In this document: piece after piece, positions 18,255 to 26,937 of the stretch
Layout of the letters: every line of letters starts with the position of its first letter
Numbering within the stretch: position 1 is the stretch's first letter
Notes under the pieces: generated by a model
What the model was told of the DNA's origin: nothing
Seen by the model: only the letters and a program-made list of their open reading frames with translations
Databases searched by the model: none
NCBI RefSeq assembly: GCF_012847335.1
Contig: NZ_JABBDX010000002.1
Location: 310,001 to 374,000, forward strand
Origin: Psychrobacter sp. MF31
GTDB lineage: Bacteria > Pseudomonadota > Gammaproteobacteria > Pseudomonadales > Moraxellaceae
Reading direction: 5' to 3'
Length of the DNA stretch: 64,000 bases
Translations under genes and position numbers: made by a program

Positions 18255-18917
18255 TTAACCACATAACAGCTTGGCAAGCTCACTTGGCGTTGCCACTTGA
18301 TAGCTTGGGTTTTGGGCGGCAAGGTGTTCCGCAAGTGCTGCGCCATAATTGACCGCAATGCTGGTCATCTCAAGCTGATTTGCCATTTGAATATCAAAAA
18401 TACTGTCACCGATATAAACGGTATTTTCAATGGGCGTGTTGGTAAATTCTAAGATATCGATAAGCATTTGCGGGTGCGGTTTAGATTTTGCTTCATCGGT
18501 GCAGCGGGTGATGGCAAAATAATCGGTGCTGTTGGATGCGCTCAAAATCCGGTCAAGACCTCGGCGCTTTTTGCCGGTGGCGACCGCAAGCGTTTTGCCA
18601 TTGTCATTTAACGCTTTTAGCATCGGCTCAATCGGGTCAAAAAACGGCGTTCGGTCACTATGAGCGATATAATACTCGCTGTAGCGCTCCTGCAGGGCGC
18701 TCTTGTCGCTGTCGCTCGTATTTGGAAATAAAATCTCAATCCCGCGCTCAAGGCTTAAGCCGATGATGTCTTTGACGGCGGCGTCGGTAGTGGTCAGGTT
18801 AAATCCTGACGCCGCATGGTGCATTGCCTCGACAATCAAGCCAATGGAATCCATCAGCGTGCCGTCCCAATCAAAGATAATTAAGGACTTATCGGTTAAA
18901 TTAGCGTGTTGCATCAT
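18255..18917 (-). CDS. HAD-superfamily phosphatase (phosphoglycolate phosphatase-like)
   Basis: 220-residue HAD hydrolase. Motif I is IIFDWDGTLMDS with nucleophile Asp16 and acid/base Asp18, motif II AVATGK, motif III Lys in EAKSKPHP, motif IV YIGDSIFDI. The cap is the small helical C1 type found in Gph and related sugar-phosphate phosphatases. The substrate is not determined. It lies 38 bases downstream of rluC on the same strand, a pairing that recurs in gammaproteobacteria, so co-transcription is likely. Confidence 0.9.
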   Translation of the reverse strand: MMQHANLTDKSLIIFDWDGTLMDSIGLIVEAMHHAASGFNLTTTDAAVKDIIGLSLERGIEILFPNTSDSDKSALQERYSEYYIAHSDRTPFFDPIEPMLKALNDNGKTLAVATGKKRRGLDRILSASNSTDYFAITRCTDEAKSKPHPQMLIDILEFTNTPIENTVYIGDSIFDIQMANQLEMTSIAVNYGAALAEHLAAQNPSYQVATPSELAKLLCG

Positions 18918-18955
18918 TATTCTTCTTATCGTTTAAACATTAACTTCATTAATAA

Positions 18956-19984
18956 TTAGCCGTTTAGCTTTTGCAAAATATCGTCCGGAATGAGCGCTGC
19001 CAAATCGTCAGGGATTGGCGCCACCATCACTTCATAATCCGGAATCTCAAGCTGCCAAGCATGAAGGCAAAGACGGTTCACGCCTGAATCGTCTTTGATA
19101 TTGTACTTATCATCGCCCAAAATTGGATGACCCAAATGCGCCAAATGAACGCGGATTTGGTGCGTTCGCCCCGTTCGCGGCATGGCTTCAATGAGGCTTA
19201 CTGGTTTGTCATTAAGTGAAAACTTACCATGAATGATAATGTCGGTTTGGCTTGGCTTGGCGTTGTCGTCTTTATAATCCACGCGAACGCGGCGCTCGCC
19301 ATTGGCTAAGGTGAATCGCAAAAGCGGTGCGTCAATGCTACTTTGAGCCAGCACCGGCTGACCGCGAGTGAGACATAAATAATGCTTTTGAATGGTTTTA
19401 TCGACCAAATGCTGCTGCAAGGTTTTTAGCACCGAGCGCTTTTTGGCAATCATAAGCAGCCCTGAGGTGTCTTTATCCAAGCGATGCACCAATTCCAAAT
19501 ATTTTTTGCCAGTGACCTCACGCATGGCTTCAATCACGCCAAAGTTTTGACCGCTGCCGCCATGAACCGCAATCCCTGCCGGTTTGTTAAGCACCAGTAA
19601 GCCGTCATCTTCATAAACGACGCGCGATAGCAGACCATTGGCAAAGTCGCTGCTGATAATCGGCTTATCCCGCGTGGCAACTTGCACGGGCGCAATGCGA
19701 ACCACATCCTCGCGATAAACGCGGTCGTAAGCTTTGCAGCGTTTATTATTTACTCGAATTTCATCACTGCGAATCATTTTGTAAATGTGCGATTTAGGAA
19801 CACCTTTTAGACGGTTTAATAAAAAATTGTCCAAGCGCTGCTCATGCTGATGGCGGCTGACCTCCACGTAATTGACGCGGCTAAAATCGCTGATGTCATC
19901 ATCCGCGCTTTGCGGTTTTTGCTTGCTGTTATAAATGGCGGCTTGCTCAGGGGTTACCTGTGGTAAATTGCGGTCGTTTTTCAT
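18956..19984 (-). CDS. rluC: RluC, 23S rRNA pseudouridine synthase
   Basis: RluA-family pseudouridine synthase, expected to modify 23S rRNA positions 955, 2504 and 2580 (E. coli numbering). The 342 residues have an N-terminal S4 RNA-binding domain (about 48-100: QRLDNFLLNRLKGVPKSHI) and the catalytic domain with Asp170 in HRLDKDTSG. The N-terminal extension of about 40 residues is longer than in E. coli. Assignment to RluC rather than RluD rests on the S4 sequence and on rne lying upstream in the opposite direction, as in E. coli. Confidence 0.92.
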   Translation of the reverse strand: MKNDRNLPQVTPEQAAIYNSKQKPQSADDDISDFSRVNYVEVSRHQHEQRLDNFLLNRLKGVPKSHIYKMIRSDEIRVNNKRCKAYDRVYREDVVRIAPVQVATRDKPIISSDFANGLLSRVVYEDDGLLVLNKPAGIAVHGGSGQNFGVIEAMREVTGKKYLELVHRLDKDTSGLLMIAKKRSVLKTLQQHLVDKTIQKHYLCLTRGQPVLAQSSIDAPLLRFTLANGERRVRVDYKDDNAKPSQTDIIIHGKFSLNDKPVSLIEAMPRTGRTHQIRVHLAHLGHPILGDDKYNIKDDSGVNRLCLHAWQLEIPDYEVMVAPIPDDLAALIPDDILQKLNG

Positions 19985-20433
19985 TTTTCGTTAGTTATTT
20001 AGTTAAAGATTTGCTATAGTTTAGCATGTTGAGCGCTAAAAAAGCGGCTTGGAAATCAGTTATTCGCCTCAATTATGATGTCATAATTTTGAGTGAAGAG
20101 CGATATCAAAAGCGCTTTTATGATGCCAGTTTGGTATCAGGCTCTTCTAACATTTTTTGCGCTTGCTGAATTAAGTTTAGATTATATTTACCAGTAAGCG
20201 TTGAAAGCCAACCTTTTACTTTTAAAGTTTTTATTTTATTTTGCGCAAAGATGAGGTCAACCATAAAGACCTTGGCAAACCATCACCGTAACTGTTTTTG
20301 GTGATGGGTTAAAATAAAGTCATGAAATATTTTAGGATAATAATTGCGGTGAGCGCTTGCCTTGCGGTCAAACAGTTGGGATTTGAAGCTTGAATTTTAA
20401 GATGGTATGTTTTTTCTGTTTGCCACGTACGCC

Positions 20434-20460
20434 CCGCTGAGACGAGCGGCTCACTTTTTT
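20434..20460 (+). terminator. terminator-like hairpin in the rne leader
   Basis: Stem CCGCT/AGCGG with a six-base loop, then CTCAC and six T. The stem is short and the T run is displaced, so this may be an attenuator or a chance structure. It lies about 300 bases ahead of rne. Confidence 0.35.
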
Positions 20461-20582
20461 GCATTTAGGCATGACAATAATAAGCCGATCGCGGCTTTGA
20501 GCATCATTATGACGCATTCATGGCGTTAACCTCAATATCCGCGACAATTTACACTATTGACATTGATATATTAAGATGAGCA

Positions 20583-20622
20583 AAAGTTATAGCTGTGACT
20601 GTCACAAGTAAATTATAACTTT
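20583..20622 (+). promoter_or_regulatory. nested inverted repeat in the rne leader
   Basis: Outer arms AAAGTTATA (20583-20591) and TATAACTTT (20614-20622) are perfectly complementary. They enclose TGTGAC-T-GTCACA (20594-20606), itself a perfect palindrome able to form a second hairpin. It lies 140 bases upstream of the rne start. Candidate RNA element for RNase E autocontrol, or a protein operator. Confidence 0.5.
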
Positions 20623-20761
20623 AATAAAGCCATCTTTTATTTGCCCAAGGTTTAAAGATTAACCAGCATTACCCAATCTTTTTTCCTGATTATCGAGAAT
20701 TGACTTAAATTTGCCAATGTCGTTTAAACCCCATCAGTGCGCCTTATCCTAGGACATTGAT

Positions 20762-23700
20762 ATGAAACGCATTTTAATTAACGCGACCCAAAACGAAGAA
20801 ATTCGCGTGGCGCTTTGTAAAGGCAACCACCTTTATGATTTTGACTTAGAAAACCGCACCCGCGAGCAAAAAAAATCTAATATTTATAAAGCCCATGTCA
20901 CCCGAGTTGAGCCGTCGTTAGAAGCCGTTTTTGTCGAATACGGCTCGCAGCGTCAAGGCTTTTTGCCCATTCGTGAAATTTCTAACGAGTATTTAAGCGG
21001 CAACCCTCGCGATGAAAATATCAAAAAGCTCATCAAAGAAGGCGATGAGCTGATCGTTCAAGTTGAAAAAGAAGAGCGCGGCAACAAAGGCGCGGCGCTG
21101 TCCACTTATGTGTCCCTTGCTGGGCGCTATTTGGTACTGATGCCTAACAACCCTCGCGGCGGCGGCATTTCACGACAAATCTCAGGAAAGCTTCGCGAAG
21201 ATATGAAGCGAATGCTTGCCAATTTGGACTTGCCAAAAGGCATGAGCGTGATTATCCGAACCGCTGGCATTGGTAAAACCCAAGAAGATTTGCAGCACGA
21301 TTTAAACCATCTATTAAACATTTGGCAAGCCATTTTAGAGCAAAATAAAAAGTTTCCCTCACCGCGCCTTGTTCATCAAGAAGCTGGCGTGGTCACGAGA
21401 GCGGTTCGCGATTATCTTCGTGACGACATTAGTGAAATTTGGATTGATAACGAAAACGCGTTTATTGAAGCGGCAAACTTTATTGATGCGGTGATGCCAA
21501 AACAGGCAGACAAACTGCGTAAATATACCGACTATGAGCCGATGTTCGCGCGCTTTAATATCGAAAAGCAAATTGAAACGGCGTATCAACGTGAAGTTCG
21601 CTTGCCTTCTGGCGGCTCAATTGTCATCGACCAAACGGAAGCTTTGGTGTCGATTGATATTAACTCCGCCAAATCGACCAAAGGCTCGGACGTTGCCGAG
21701 ACCGCTTATCATACCAACCTTGAAGCGGCGGATGAGATCGCTCGTCAATTGCGCCTTCGTGATATGGGCGGCTTGATTGTCATTGATTTTATTGACATGA
21801 GTGACAGCCGCCATCAAAAAGAGGTCGAAAAGCGCTTGGTTGAGGCGACCAAATACGACCGTGCCCGCGTTCAGTTTGGCGAGATTTCCAAATTCGGCTT
21901 GATGGAAATGAGCCGTCAACGCCTGCGACCATCACTTGAGGAATCCACCGGTTACATCTGCCCGCGCTGTCACGGCAACGGCATGATTCGCGATTTGCGA
22001 TCACTATCGCTGTCGATCATGCGCCAAATCGAGCAAATTGCCCTTAAAGAGCGTCAAGGCGAAGTTCAAGCGGAAGTTCCCACCGACATCGCGGCGTTTT
22101 TATTGAATGAAAAGCGCGATAGCCTCGTTTATCTTGAACAAGATAGCGGCACGAGAATCACCATTTTGCCGCACGCGCATTTAGAATCGCCCAACTTTAA
22201 GCTGCACTTTAACCGCGATGGCTTTGCGCCCTCAAGCTACGAGCGTATCACCGACACTCAGCAGCAAGAATTTAGTGATTTAGGCTACGATGTCGATTGG
22301 CAAACTGCCGATTCTGTTCGCCCTGAGCAGCAGCCAACGCGAAAACCACGAAGCGCGTCAAATCAGCCGTCAAGTAGCCCATCAGGGCAAAATGGTCAAA
22401 GCCAAGCTTTGGCGCAAAACCAGCAAAATGCACCACATCAAACGCCACAAAAAGAGCCACGTCAAGCTCCCGTAACCGCGCAAAGTGGCACGGTAAACCA
22501 AGCCCAACACGTAACTGCGGCTAGCGCGGCGCAAAAACCTGTTGCCCAAAAGCCTGTTGCCCAAAAGCCTGCAACTCCTGCGGTTGCTTGGTTATCTAAC
22601 CTTTTTGCGCAAGCGCCGCAAGCAACTTTGCAAGCTAGCGTTAGCAGTAATGATGCTGCCTCTGCCATTGAAACGTTGGTTAACTCAGGAGCTCAAAGCT
22701 TAGGCGCGTTTGGTCAAGTGGACTCACAAGCCCTTGTGACTGCTCAAAGTCAGCCAACACCTGCGCAGCCCTCAGCGGAACCAACGCGCGAAAAACCAGC
22801 CGTAAGCGCGGATCAAAGCAGTGATGACGACAATAATGAAGATCGCCGAAAGCGCAAACCGCGTAAACCGCGCGCCAGCAAACCACGAGCGCGCCGCGAC
22901 CGTGATGATCAAGAAACCAGCGACAATAGCGATCATAAAAAATCAGCAAGCAATGAAGATACGCAAAAGCCAAGCGAGGACAACCTTGCCAAGCGCAAAC
23001 CGCACTCTCAGCGCAGCTCTCGCGGCAAGCTTGATCGCGGCGAGCCGTTAACCGCAGCTCAAGAGCAATCGGCTGATAAAACTCAGGAAAAAGCGCCAAC
23101 AAAAGCAGTAAAAGCGCCTAATCCCGATGAAGTGGTGCTACAAATCAACGAAGCGCCGCCAAAGCTAAAAGCGCAAGAAGTTGTTCATCTCTCCTTAGAT
23201 GAGCAAAAACCTGCTGCCAAAGCGGCTAAGTCCAATCAAAAGGAAGTCAGCCAAAAATCAAGCAGCAAGCCAAGCGTAGAAACATCGCAAGCAGAAAAAC
23301 CAAGCGACCGTAAAAAAGCGCTCACGAAGAATACGGCTGATGAAAGTGGCGAAGGGGAAACTAAAGCTGTAGAAAAGCTCAGTGATCGCCCCGTAACTGA
23401 CCACGCTGCTCCAAGTAAGCGCCATTTGGAAAACGCTGAAACGGCGCCGCAAGAGCAAGCGACTAAAAGTGCTGATCAAGATGCCAGCCTAGCAGATTAT
23501 TCAGGGTTGTTTGCCAAGCGCTACGTGACCGCGCAAAAATTTGGGCAAGCCAGCAACGACCCACGCGTTGTGCGTGAGCAGCAAAAGGCATCAGCGCCAA
23601 GTCCAGTAACGGCTCGACCTGAGCTGTCCGGAAGCGTTGGCGAGTTTATTCATGCTACGCTCCCTGATGCAGCTGACAAGCTCAGCCAGCAGGGCATCAT

Positions 23701-24478
23701 CCGCAGCTTTATTGAGGCGGTATCGCAGCTTAATCGCCAAAGCCAAACGCTAAGCCTAGACAGCTTTAGCTTTGTCAACTACGGCTATGCGCCATTGGCA
23801 AGTGAGTACTTGGCGCAGTTTGACGCTATGATTACGCCTGTTAGCCAGTTTGGAATGAGCCAAGGCAAAACGGCGGTTCCCCCGCGAGCTATTGGCAAAC
23901 GCGCTAGCAACGACCCGCGCGGTCAACATCCTGATTTTCAAAATCAGATGGCGACCGAAACCAGCCAAAGCCACGATAGCCATGAGCCAGTAGGCGTTGA
24001 GACCACAGAAACTCAATCAACTGCTGAGCTAAATGCTGCTGATAAGGTCGAACACCGCTCAGAAAATAGCGCGGAAACTGACATTGATGCTCATGACATT
24101 GAGGCTCATGACGTTGATGCCAAAGCGTTAAGTTCGGAATCAAAAGCCGATGAAATCAGCATAGAGAGCGAAAACTTACTCCAAGCGGATGTGCCGCATC
24201 AAGAGCTACTACAATCTGAGCCATCAGCAACTGACGCTGAAAGCAAAGACGATTTGCAATCGGCAAAATCAAAAACCACCATTGCCAGCTATAAAAACAT
24301 GATTGAAAATGTTGCTGAGCAGCTCTTGCCGCAAACGGGAATGTTTAATTTGACCACGCCAAAAGTGCCCAAAGCGCGAACCCGAAAGCCAAAAACCGAG
24401 CATAAAAAGCCCACGCAAGCAGAAAAAGCAGAAGCTGCTCAGGATGATCGCAGCGACGATGACCAACCCTCATCATAA
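20762..24478 (+). CDS. rne: RNase E, endoribonuclease and degradosome scaffold
   Basis: Single-strand endoribonuclease for mRNA decay and rRNA/tRNA processing. The conserved N-terminal half (about 1-500) has an S1 domain (about 38-120), a 5'-sensor, and the DNase I-like catalytic site with Asp299 (SIDINSAK) and Asp342 (VIDFIDM). The zinc-link CPRC is at 400-403. The C-terminal 700 residues are low-complexity: Gln/Pro/Ala-rich, a KPVAQ duplication, then an Arg/Lys-rich RNA-binding block (RKRKPRKPRASKPRARRD). A final KARTRKPKTEHKKP tail follows. At 1238 residues it is longer than the E. coli enzyme (1061). A good AGGA precedes the ATG. Confidence 0.97.
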   Translation: MKRILINATQNEEIRVALCKGNHLYDFDLENRTREQKKSNIYKAHVTRVEPSLEAVFVEYGSQRQGFLPIREISNEYLSGNPRDENIKKLIKEGDELIVQVEKEERGNKGAALSTYVSLAGRYLVLMPNNPRGGGISRQISGKLREDMKRMLANLDLPKGMSVIIRTAGIGKTQEDLQHDLNHLLNIWQAILEQNKKFPSPRLVHQEAGVVTRAVRDYLRDDISEIWIDNENAFIEAANFIDAVMPKQADKLRKYTDYEPMFARFNIEKQIETAYQREVRLPSGGSIVIDQTEALVSIDINSAKSTKGSDVAETAYHTNLEAADEIARQLRLRDMGGLIVIDFIDMSDSRHQKEVEKRLVEATKYDRARVQFGEISKFGLMEMSRQRLRPSLEESTGYICPRCHGNGMIRDLRSLSLSIMRQIEQIALKERQGEVQAEVPTDIAAFLLNEKRDSLVYLEQDSGTRITILPHAHLESPNFKLHFNRDGFAPSSYERITDTQQQEFSDLGYDVDWQTADSVRPEQQPTRKPRSASNQPSSSPSGQNGQSQALAQNQQNAPHQTPQKEPRQAPVTAQSGTVNQAQHVTAASAAQKPVAQKPVAQKPATPAVAWLSNLFAQAPQATLQASVSSNDAASAIETLVNSGAQSLGAFGQVDSQALVTAQSQPTPAQPSAEPTREKPAVSADQSSDDDNNEDRRKRKPRKPRASKPRARRDRDDQETSDNSDHKKSASNEDTQKPSEDNLAKRKPHSQRSSRGKLDRGEPLTAAQEQSADKTQEKAPTKAVKAPNPDEVVLQINEAPPKLKAQEVVHLSLDEQKPAAKAAKSNQKEVSQKSSSKPSVETSQAEKPSDRKKALTKNTADESGEGETKAVEKLSDRPVTDHAAPSKRHLENAETAPQEQATKSADQDASLADYSGLFAKRYVTAQKFGQASNDPRVVREQQKASAPSPVTARPELSGSVGEFIHATLPDAADKLSQQGIIRSFIEAVSQLNRQSQTLSLDSFSFVNYGYAPLASEYLAQFDAMITPVSQFGMSQGKTAVPPRAIGKRASNDPRGQHPDFQNQMATETSQSHDSHEPVGVETTETQSTAELNAADKVEHRSENSAETDIDAHDIEAHDVDAKALSSESKADEISIESENLLQADVPHQELLQSEPSATDAESKDDLQSAKSKTTIASYKNMIENVAEQLLPQTGMFNLTTPKVPKARTRKPKTEHKKPTQAEKAEAAQDDRSDDDQPSS
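22538..22567 (+). repeat. 15-base in-frame tandem repeat within rne
   Basis: CCTGTTGCCCAAAAG occurs twice head to tail (22538-22552, 22553-22567), with a partial third unit after it, encoding PVAQK repeats in the disordered region. Likely slippage-prone. Confidence 0.85.
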
Positions 24479-24502
24479 GCCTTAAAATGCTTGGTTAATA
24501 TC

Positions 24503-24535
24503 AAAAAACCCCAAACTTAGTGTTTGGGGTTTTTC
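24503..24535. terminator. bidirectional terminator between rne and the DUF808 gene
   Basis: Stem CCCCAAAC/GTTTGGGG with a five-base loop, flanked by six A on the left and five T on the right, so it can end transcription from both convergent genes. Confidence 0.9.
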
Positions 24536-24582
24536 TTTAAATTTTTTATTTCAAAGTTTATTAACTTTAAAAAACTTGGCGA

Positions 24583-25497
24583 TTAATGCGCCGCTTTATG
24601 GCGAAGTTTGCCAATCAAAGTAACGATGACCACCACCAACACGCCCGCAATCAGTCCGACACCTGAGTTCAGCAGCATTGTCGTTACACTTTCAAAAACG
24701 CCGGTTAAATGCGCCAAATCTTCCACTTCATGATGCAAAAAATTGATCCCATGAACCAAAATACCACCGCCCACCAAAAACATCGCAATCGTTCCGGCGA
24801 TCGATAAAAACTTCATTAGCTTTGGCGCGGCAGATAGTAAAAATTGACCAATCGCTTGTGCCGCATTGCCCGGCTTTTTAAGTAAGTACAGTCCTAAATC
24901 ATCCATTTTAACAATTCCGGCAACCAAGCCATAAACGCCTACGGTCAAGGTAACGGCAATAATGGCAAGCACCAAGCTTTTTTCAAGTAAGGTTGCTCCA
25001 ACAGCTGAGCCAAGTGCAATGACGATAATTTCTGCGGATAAAATAAAATCGGTTCGCACCGCGCCTTTGATTTTTTGCTTCTCAAACGCCACTAAATCAA
25101 TGTTTTCATCGGCATTGGCTTGCAATCTTGCCGACTGCTCCTCGTCATGAGGCAGCAAATGCGGCCAAAATTTATGAATGACTTTTTCGGCGCCCTCATA
25201 AGACAAATATAAGCCGCCGCACATTAATAAAAAGGTCACAAGCGGCGGGTAAATGGCGCTAATAAGGAGCGCGGCTGGCACCAAAATAACTTTGTTGACC
25301 AAAGAGCCTTTTGCCACTGCCCAAACCACAGGAAGCTCGCGATCGGCTTTGACGCCAGTGACCTGCTCGGCGTTCAGCGCCAAATCATCGCCCAAAACGC
25401 CCGCCGTTTTTTTAGCGGCAACCTTAGTCATCAAGGACACATCGTCCAAAATGACACTAATATCATCTAACAAGGCGAGTAAGCTTGCCCCTGCCAT
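24583..25497 (-). CDS. DUF808 family (YedI-like) membrane protein
   Basis: 304-residue inner-membrane protein of the DUF808 family, recognised by the N-terminal MAGASLLALLDDISVILDDVSLMTKVAAKKTAGVLGDDLA-type opening (residues 1-40), the ELPVVWAVAKGSL segment and the C-terminal HHEVEDLAH motif. About six hydrophobic segments follow a hydrophilic N-terminal part. The family is common in proteobacteria and has no established function. It stands alone and is convergent with rne. Confidence 0.88.
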   Translation of the reverse strand: MAGASLLALLDDISVILDDVSLMTKVAAKKTAGVLGDDLALNAEQVTGVKADRELPVVWAVAKGSLVNKVILVPAALLISAIYPPLVTFLLMCGGLYLSYEGAEKVIHKFWPHLLPHDEEQSARLQANADENIDLVAFEKQKIKGAVRTDFILSAEIIVIALGSAVGATLLEKSLVLAIIAVTLTVGVYGLVAGIVKMDDLGLYLLKKPGNAAQAIGQFLLSAAPKLMKFLSIAGTIAMFLVGGGILVHGINFLHHEVEDLAHLTGVFESVTTMLLNSGVGLIAGVLVVVIVTLIGKLRHKAAH

Positions 25498-25891
25498 AAA
25501 TGCTCCTTTTAAATTTAACCCAAAATTGACTCAACATCGTCATGATCTAAGGCGTCATGATCTATCTTATTATGGCTTAAGCTTACTGACTTCATTTTTA
25601 ACATTACAGACAATAAATGTATCTTTGACAGGAGTTTGGTAGCATAAAAAGATCGTGAATAAAACCAAGCTAAGCCATTCATAATGAACACTAATTACTA
25701 AAAAATTGATATTATTCTTGATCAAAATTAGCGCTTAATTTTGAAATTATGTTAGTATTGGTTTTGCTTTGAGAGTTATTTCTCTCATGATTTTCAACTT
25801 CTTAAACGCTATAAGTGGCGTTGCTGTTAAAAAGCGATGATTGCGCTTTTTGCCTCCCTCCTCAATCAGGCGTTGCCCTAGGACTTGCGAT
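25498..25891. other. regulatory-looking gap ahead of dsbC
   Basis: A 394-base gap between divergent genes. The part nearest dsbC contains three stem-loops. TCAAAATTA/TAATTTTGA lies at 25722-25744 with a five-base loop, and TGAGAG/CTCTCA at 25770-25787. AAAAAGCG/CGCTTTTT at 25829-25851 resembles an intrinsic terminator ending 40 bases before the start codon. No clear sigma-70 promoter was identified. Confidence 0.5.
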
Positions 25892-26743
25892 ATGTTTCGA
25901 CCCTCAATGTTTGCTGAAAAAATAAACCTGCTTCCTTGTTTTACCAAAAATAAGCTCACATCAGCGCTGATGACGGCGATGGTCGTTATTATTGCTTCTG
26001 GCTGCTCAAACAATGCAGCCGACGCCGGCGGCAGCAAAATCGTCAACAGCGCGCAAGCAAAAACAACAGTCGTTGCCAGTGATAGCGATAAAGGTGTGGT
26101 TAGCGCGCTGCAAGAAAATTTAAAAGCTTCAGGAATTGAAGAAAAAATTATTTCTGCGGTGCCAACGGATATGAGCGGCGTTTATTGGGTGACGGCTGAG
26201 GGCTTACCACCTTTTTTTACGGACAAGTCTGGAAAGCACATCATCCAAGGTCAGATCATCTCGGTCGGAAATGGCGAGCCGGTTGATATCAGTAGCAGCT
26301 TAATTGCCAAAACGGCGCAAAGCGAACTTAAAAACGTCGCCAAAAAAGATATGATTATTTATCCTGCAAAAGGCACAACCAAAGCCGTGGTTTACGCCTT
26401 TACCGATGCTGATTGCGGCTATTGCCGAAAGCTTCACGAAGAAATCAGCGATATCAATGCTCGCGGCATTGAAGTTCGCTATTTGGCGTGGCCGCGAAGT
26501 GAGCAATCCATTCCAAAAATGGAGGCGATTTGGTGCAGCTCGGACCGTCAAAAAGCCATGAATGGTGCCAAAATTGGCGAGGATGTTAGCGCAAAAGCTT
26601 GCGATAACCCTGTAGGCGAGCAAATGGCGCTTGGGATGCGCTTAGGCGTTCGTGGGACGCCCGCGATTTTTACAGAATCGGGTCAGCAAATCGGCGGTTA
26701 CCTTCCTGCGGCGCAGTTGGCAGAAGCGGCAATCAACAATTAA
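25892..26743 (+). CDS. dsbC: DsbC-type disulfide isomerase, predicted lipoprotein
   Basis: Thiol:disulfide isomerase with a thioredoxin-fold catalytic domain (about 155-283). The active site CGYC is at 175-178 (DADCGYCRKLH) and the cis-proline loop is VRGTPAIF. An N-terminal dimerisation domain precedes it. Unusually, the signal peptide ends in a lipobox IASGC (Cys38), predicting a membrane-anchored lipoprotein rather than the soluble periplasmic DsbC of E. coli. AGGA eight bases ahead supports ATG 25892. It lies upstream of hom, as in Pseudomonas, but with its own terminator between. Its reductant would be DsbD, encoded near 54 kb. Confidence 0.92.
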   Translation: MFRPSMFAEKINLLPCFTKNKLTSALMTAMVVIIASGCSNNAADAGGSKIVNSAQAKTTVVASDSDKGVVSALQENLKASGIEEKIISAVPTDMSGVYWVTAEGLPPFFTDKSGKHIIQGQIISVGNGEPVDISSSLIAKTAQSELKNVAKKDMIIYPAKGTTKAVVYAFTDADCGYCRKLHEEISDINARGIEVRYLAWPRSEQSIPKMEAIWCSSDRQKAMNGAKIGEDVSAKACDNPVGEQMALGMRLGVRGTPAIFTESGQQIGGYLPAAQLAEAAINN

Positions 26744-26747
26744 GGTT

Positions 26748-26779
26748 AAAAAACGAGCTTAAATTTGGCTCGTTTTTTT
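26748..26779 (+). terminator. Rho-independent terminator of dsbC
   Basis: AACGAGC/GCTCGTT stem extended by A/T pairs, nine-base loop, and a run of seven T. It separates dsbC from hom. Confidence 0.88.
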
Positions 26780-26937
26780 ATTTTAAGCGCTCAATCAAGC
26801 AAGTCCTAATTTTCACTATAGACGATAGCGCTGCTTCAACGTATGATAACGAAAAGGACTGCTTTTTGTTAGTTTCTTAACTTTATAGCTTTATTTTATA
26901 ACTTTATTTTTCTTTTCACTTTTTTTCTGAGGATACT

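Larger units (their letters stand above)
19985..20761. other. long rluC-rne intergenic region with several stem-loops
   Basis: This 777-base gap contains no convincing gene. From left to right it holds a perfect palindrome AAAAGCGCTTTT (20108-20119), a stem-loop CCATCACC/GGTGATGG (20280-20287 and 20300-20307), and a 23-codon hydrophobic ORF (20322-20393, not called). A terminator-like hairpin (20434-20449 plus T run) and a nested inverted repeat (20583-20622) follow. Most of it probably forms the rne leader, which in E. coli is long and used for autoregulation. Confidence 0.55.

Noticed and set aside
20322-20393. 23-codon hydrophobic ORF in the rne leader
   Set aside because: Too short, no Shine-Dalgarno, no known relative; mentioned only as part of the leader.
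20594-20606. CRP-type site in the rne leader
   Set aside because: TGTGA and TCACA are separated by three bases instead of six.
22680-23102. 140-codon minus-strand frame inside rne
   Set aside because: Antisense to the low-complexity part of rne; composition is a by-product of Arg/Lys/Gln codons and no motif is present.
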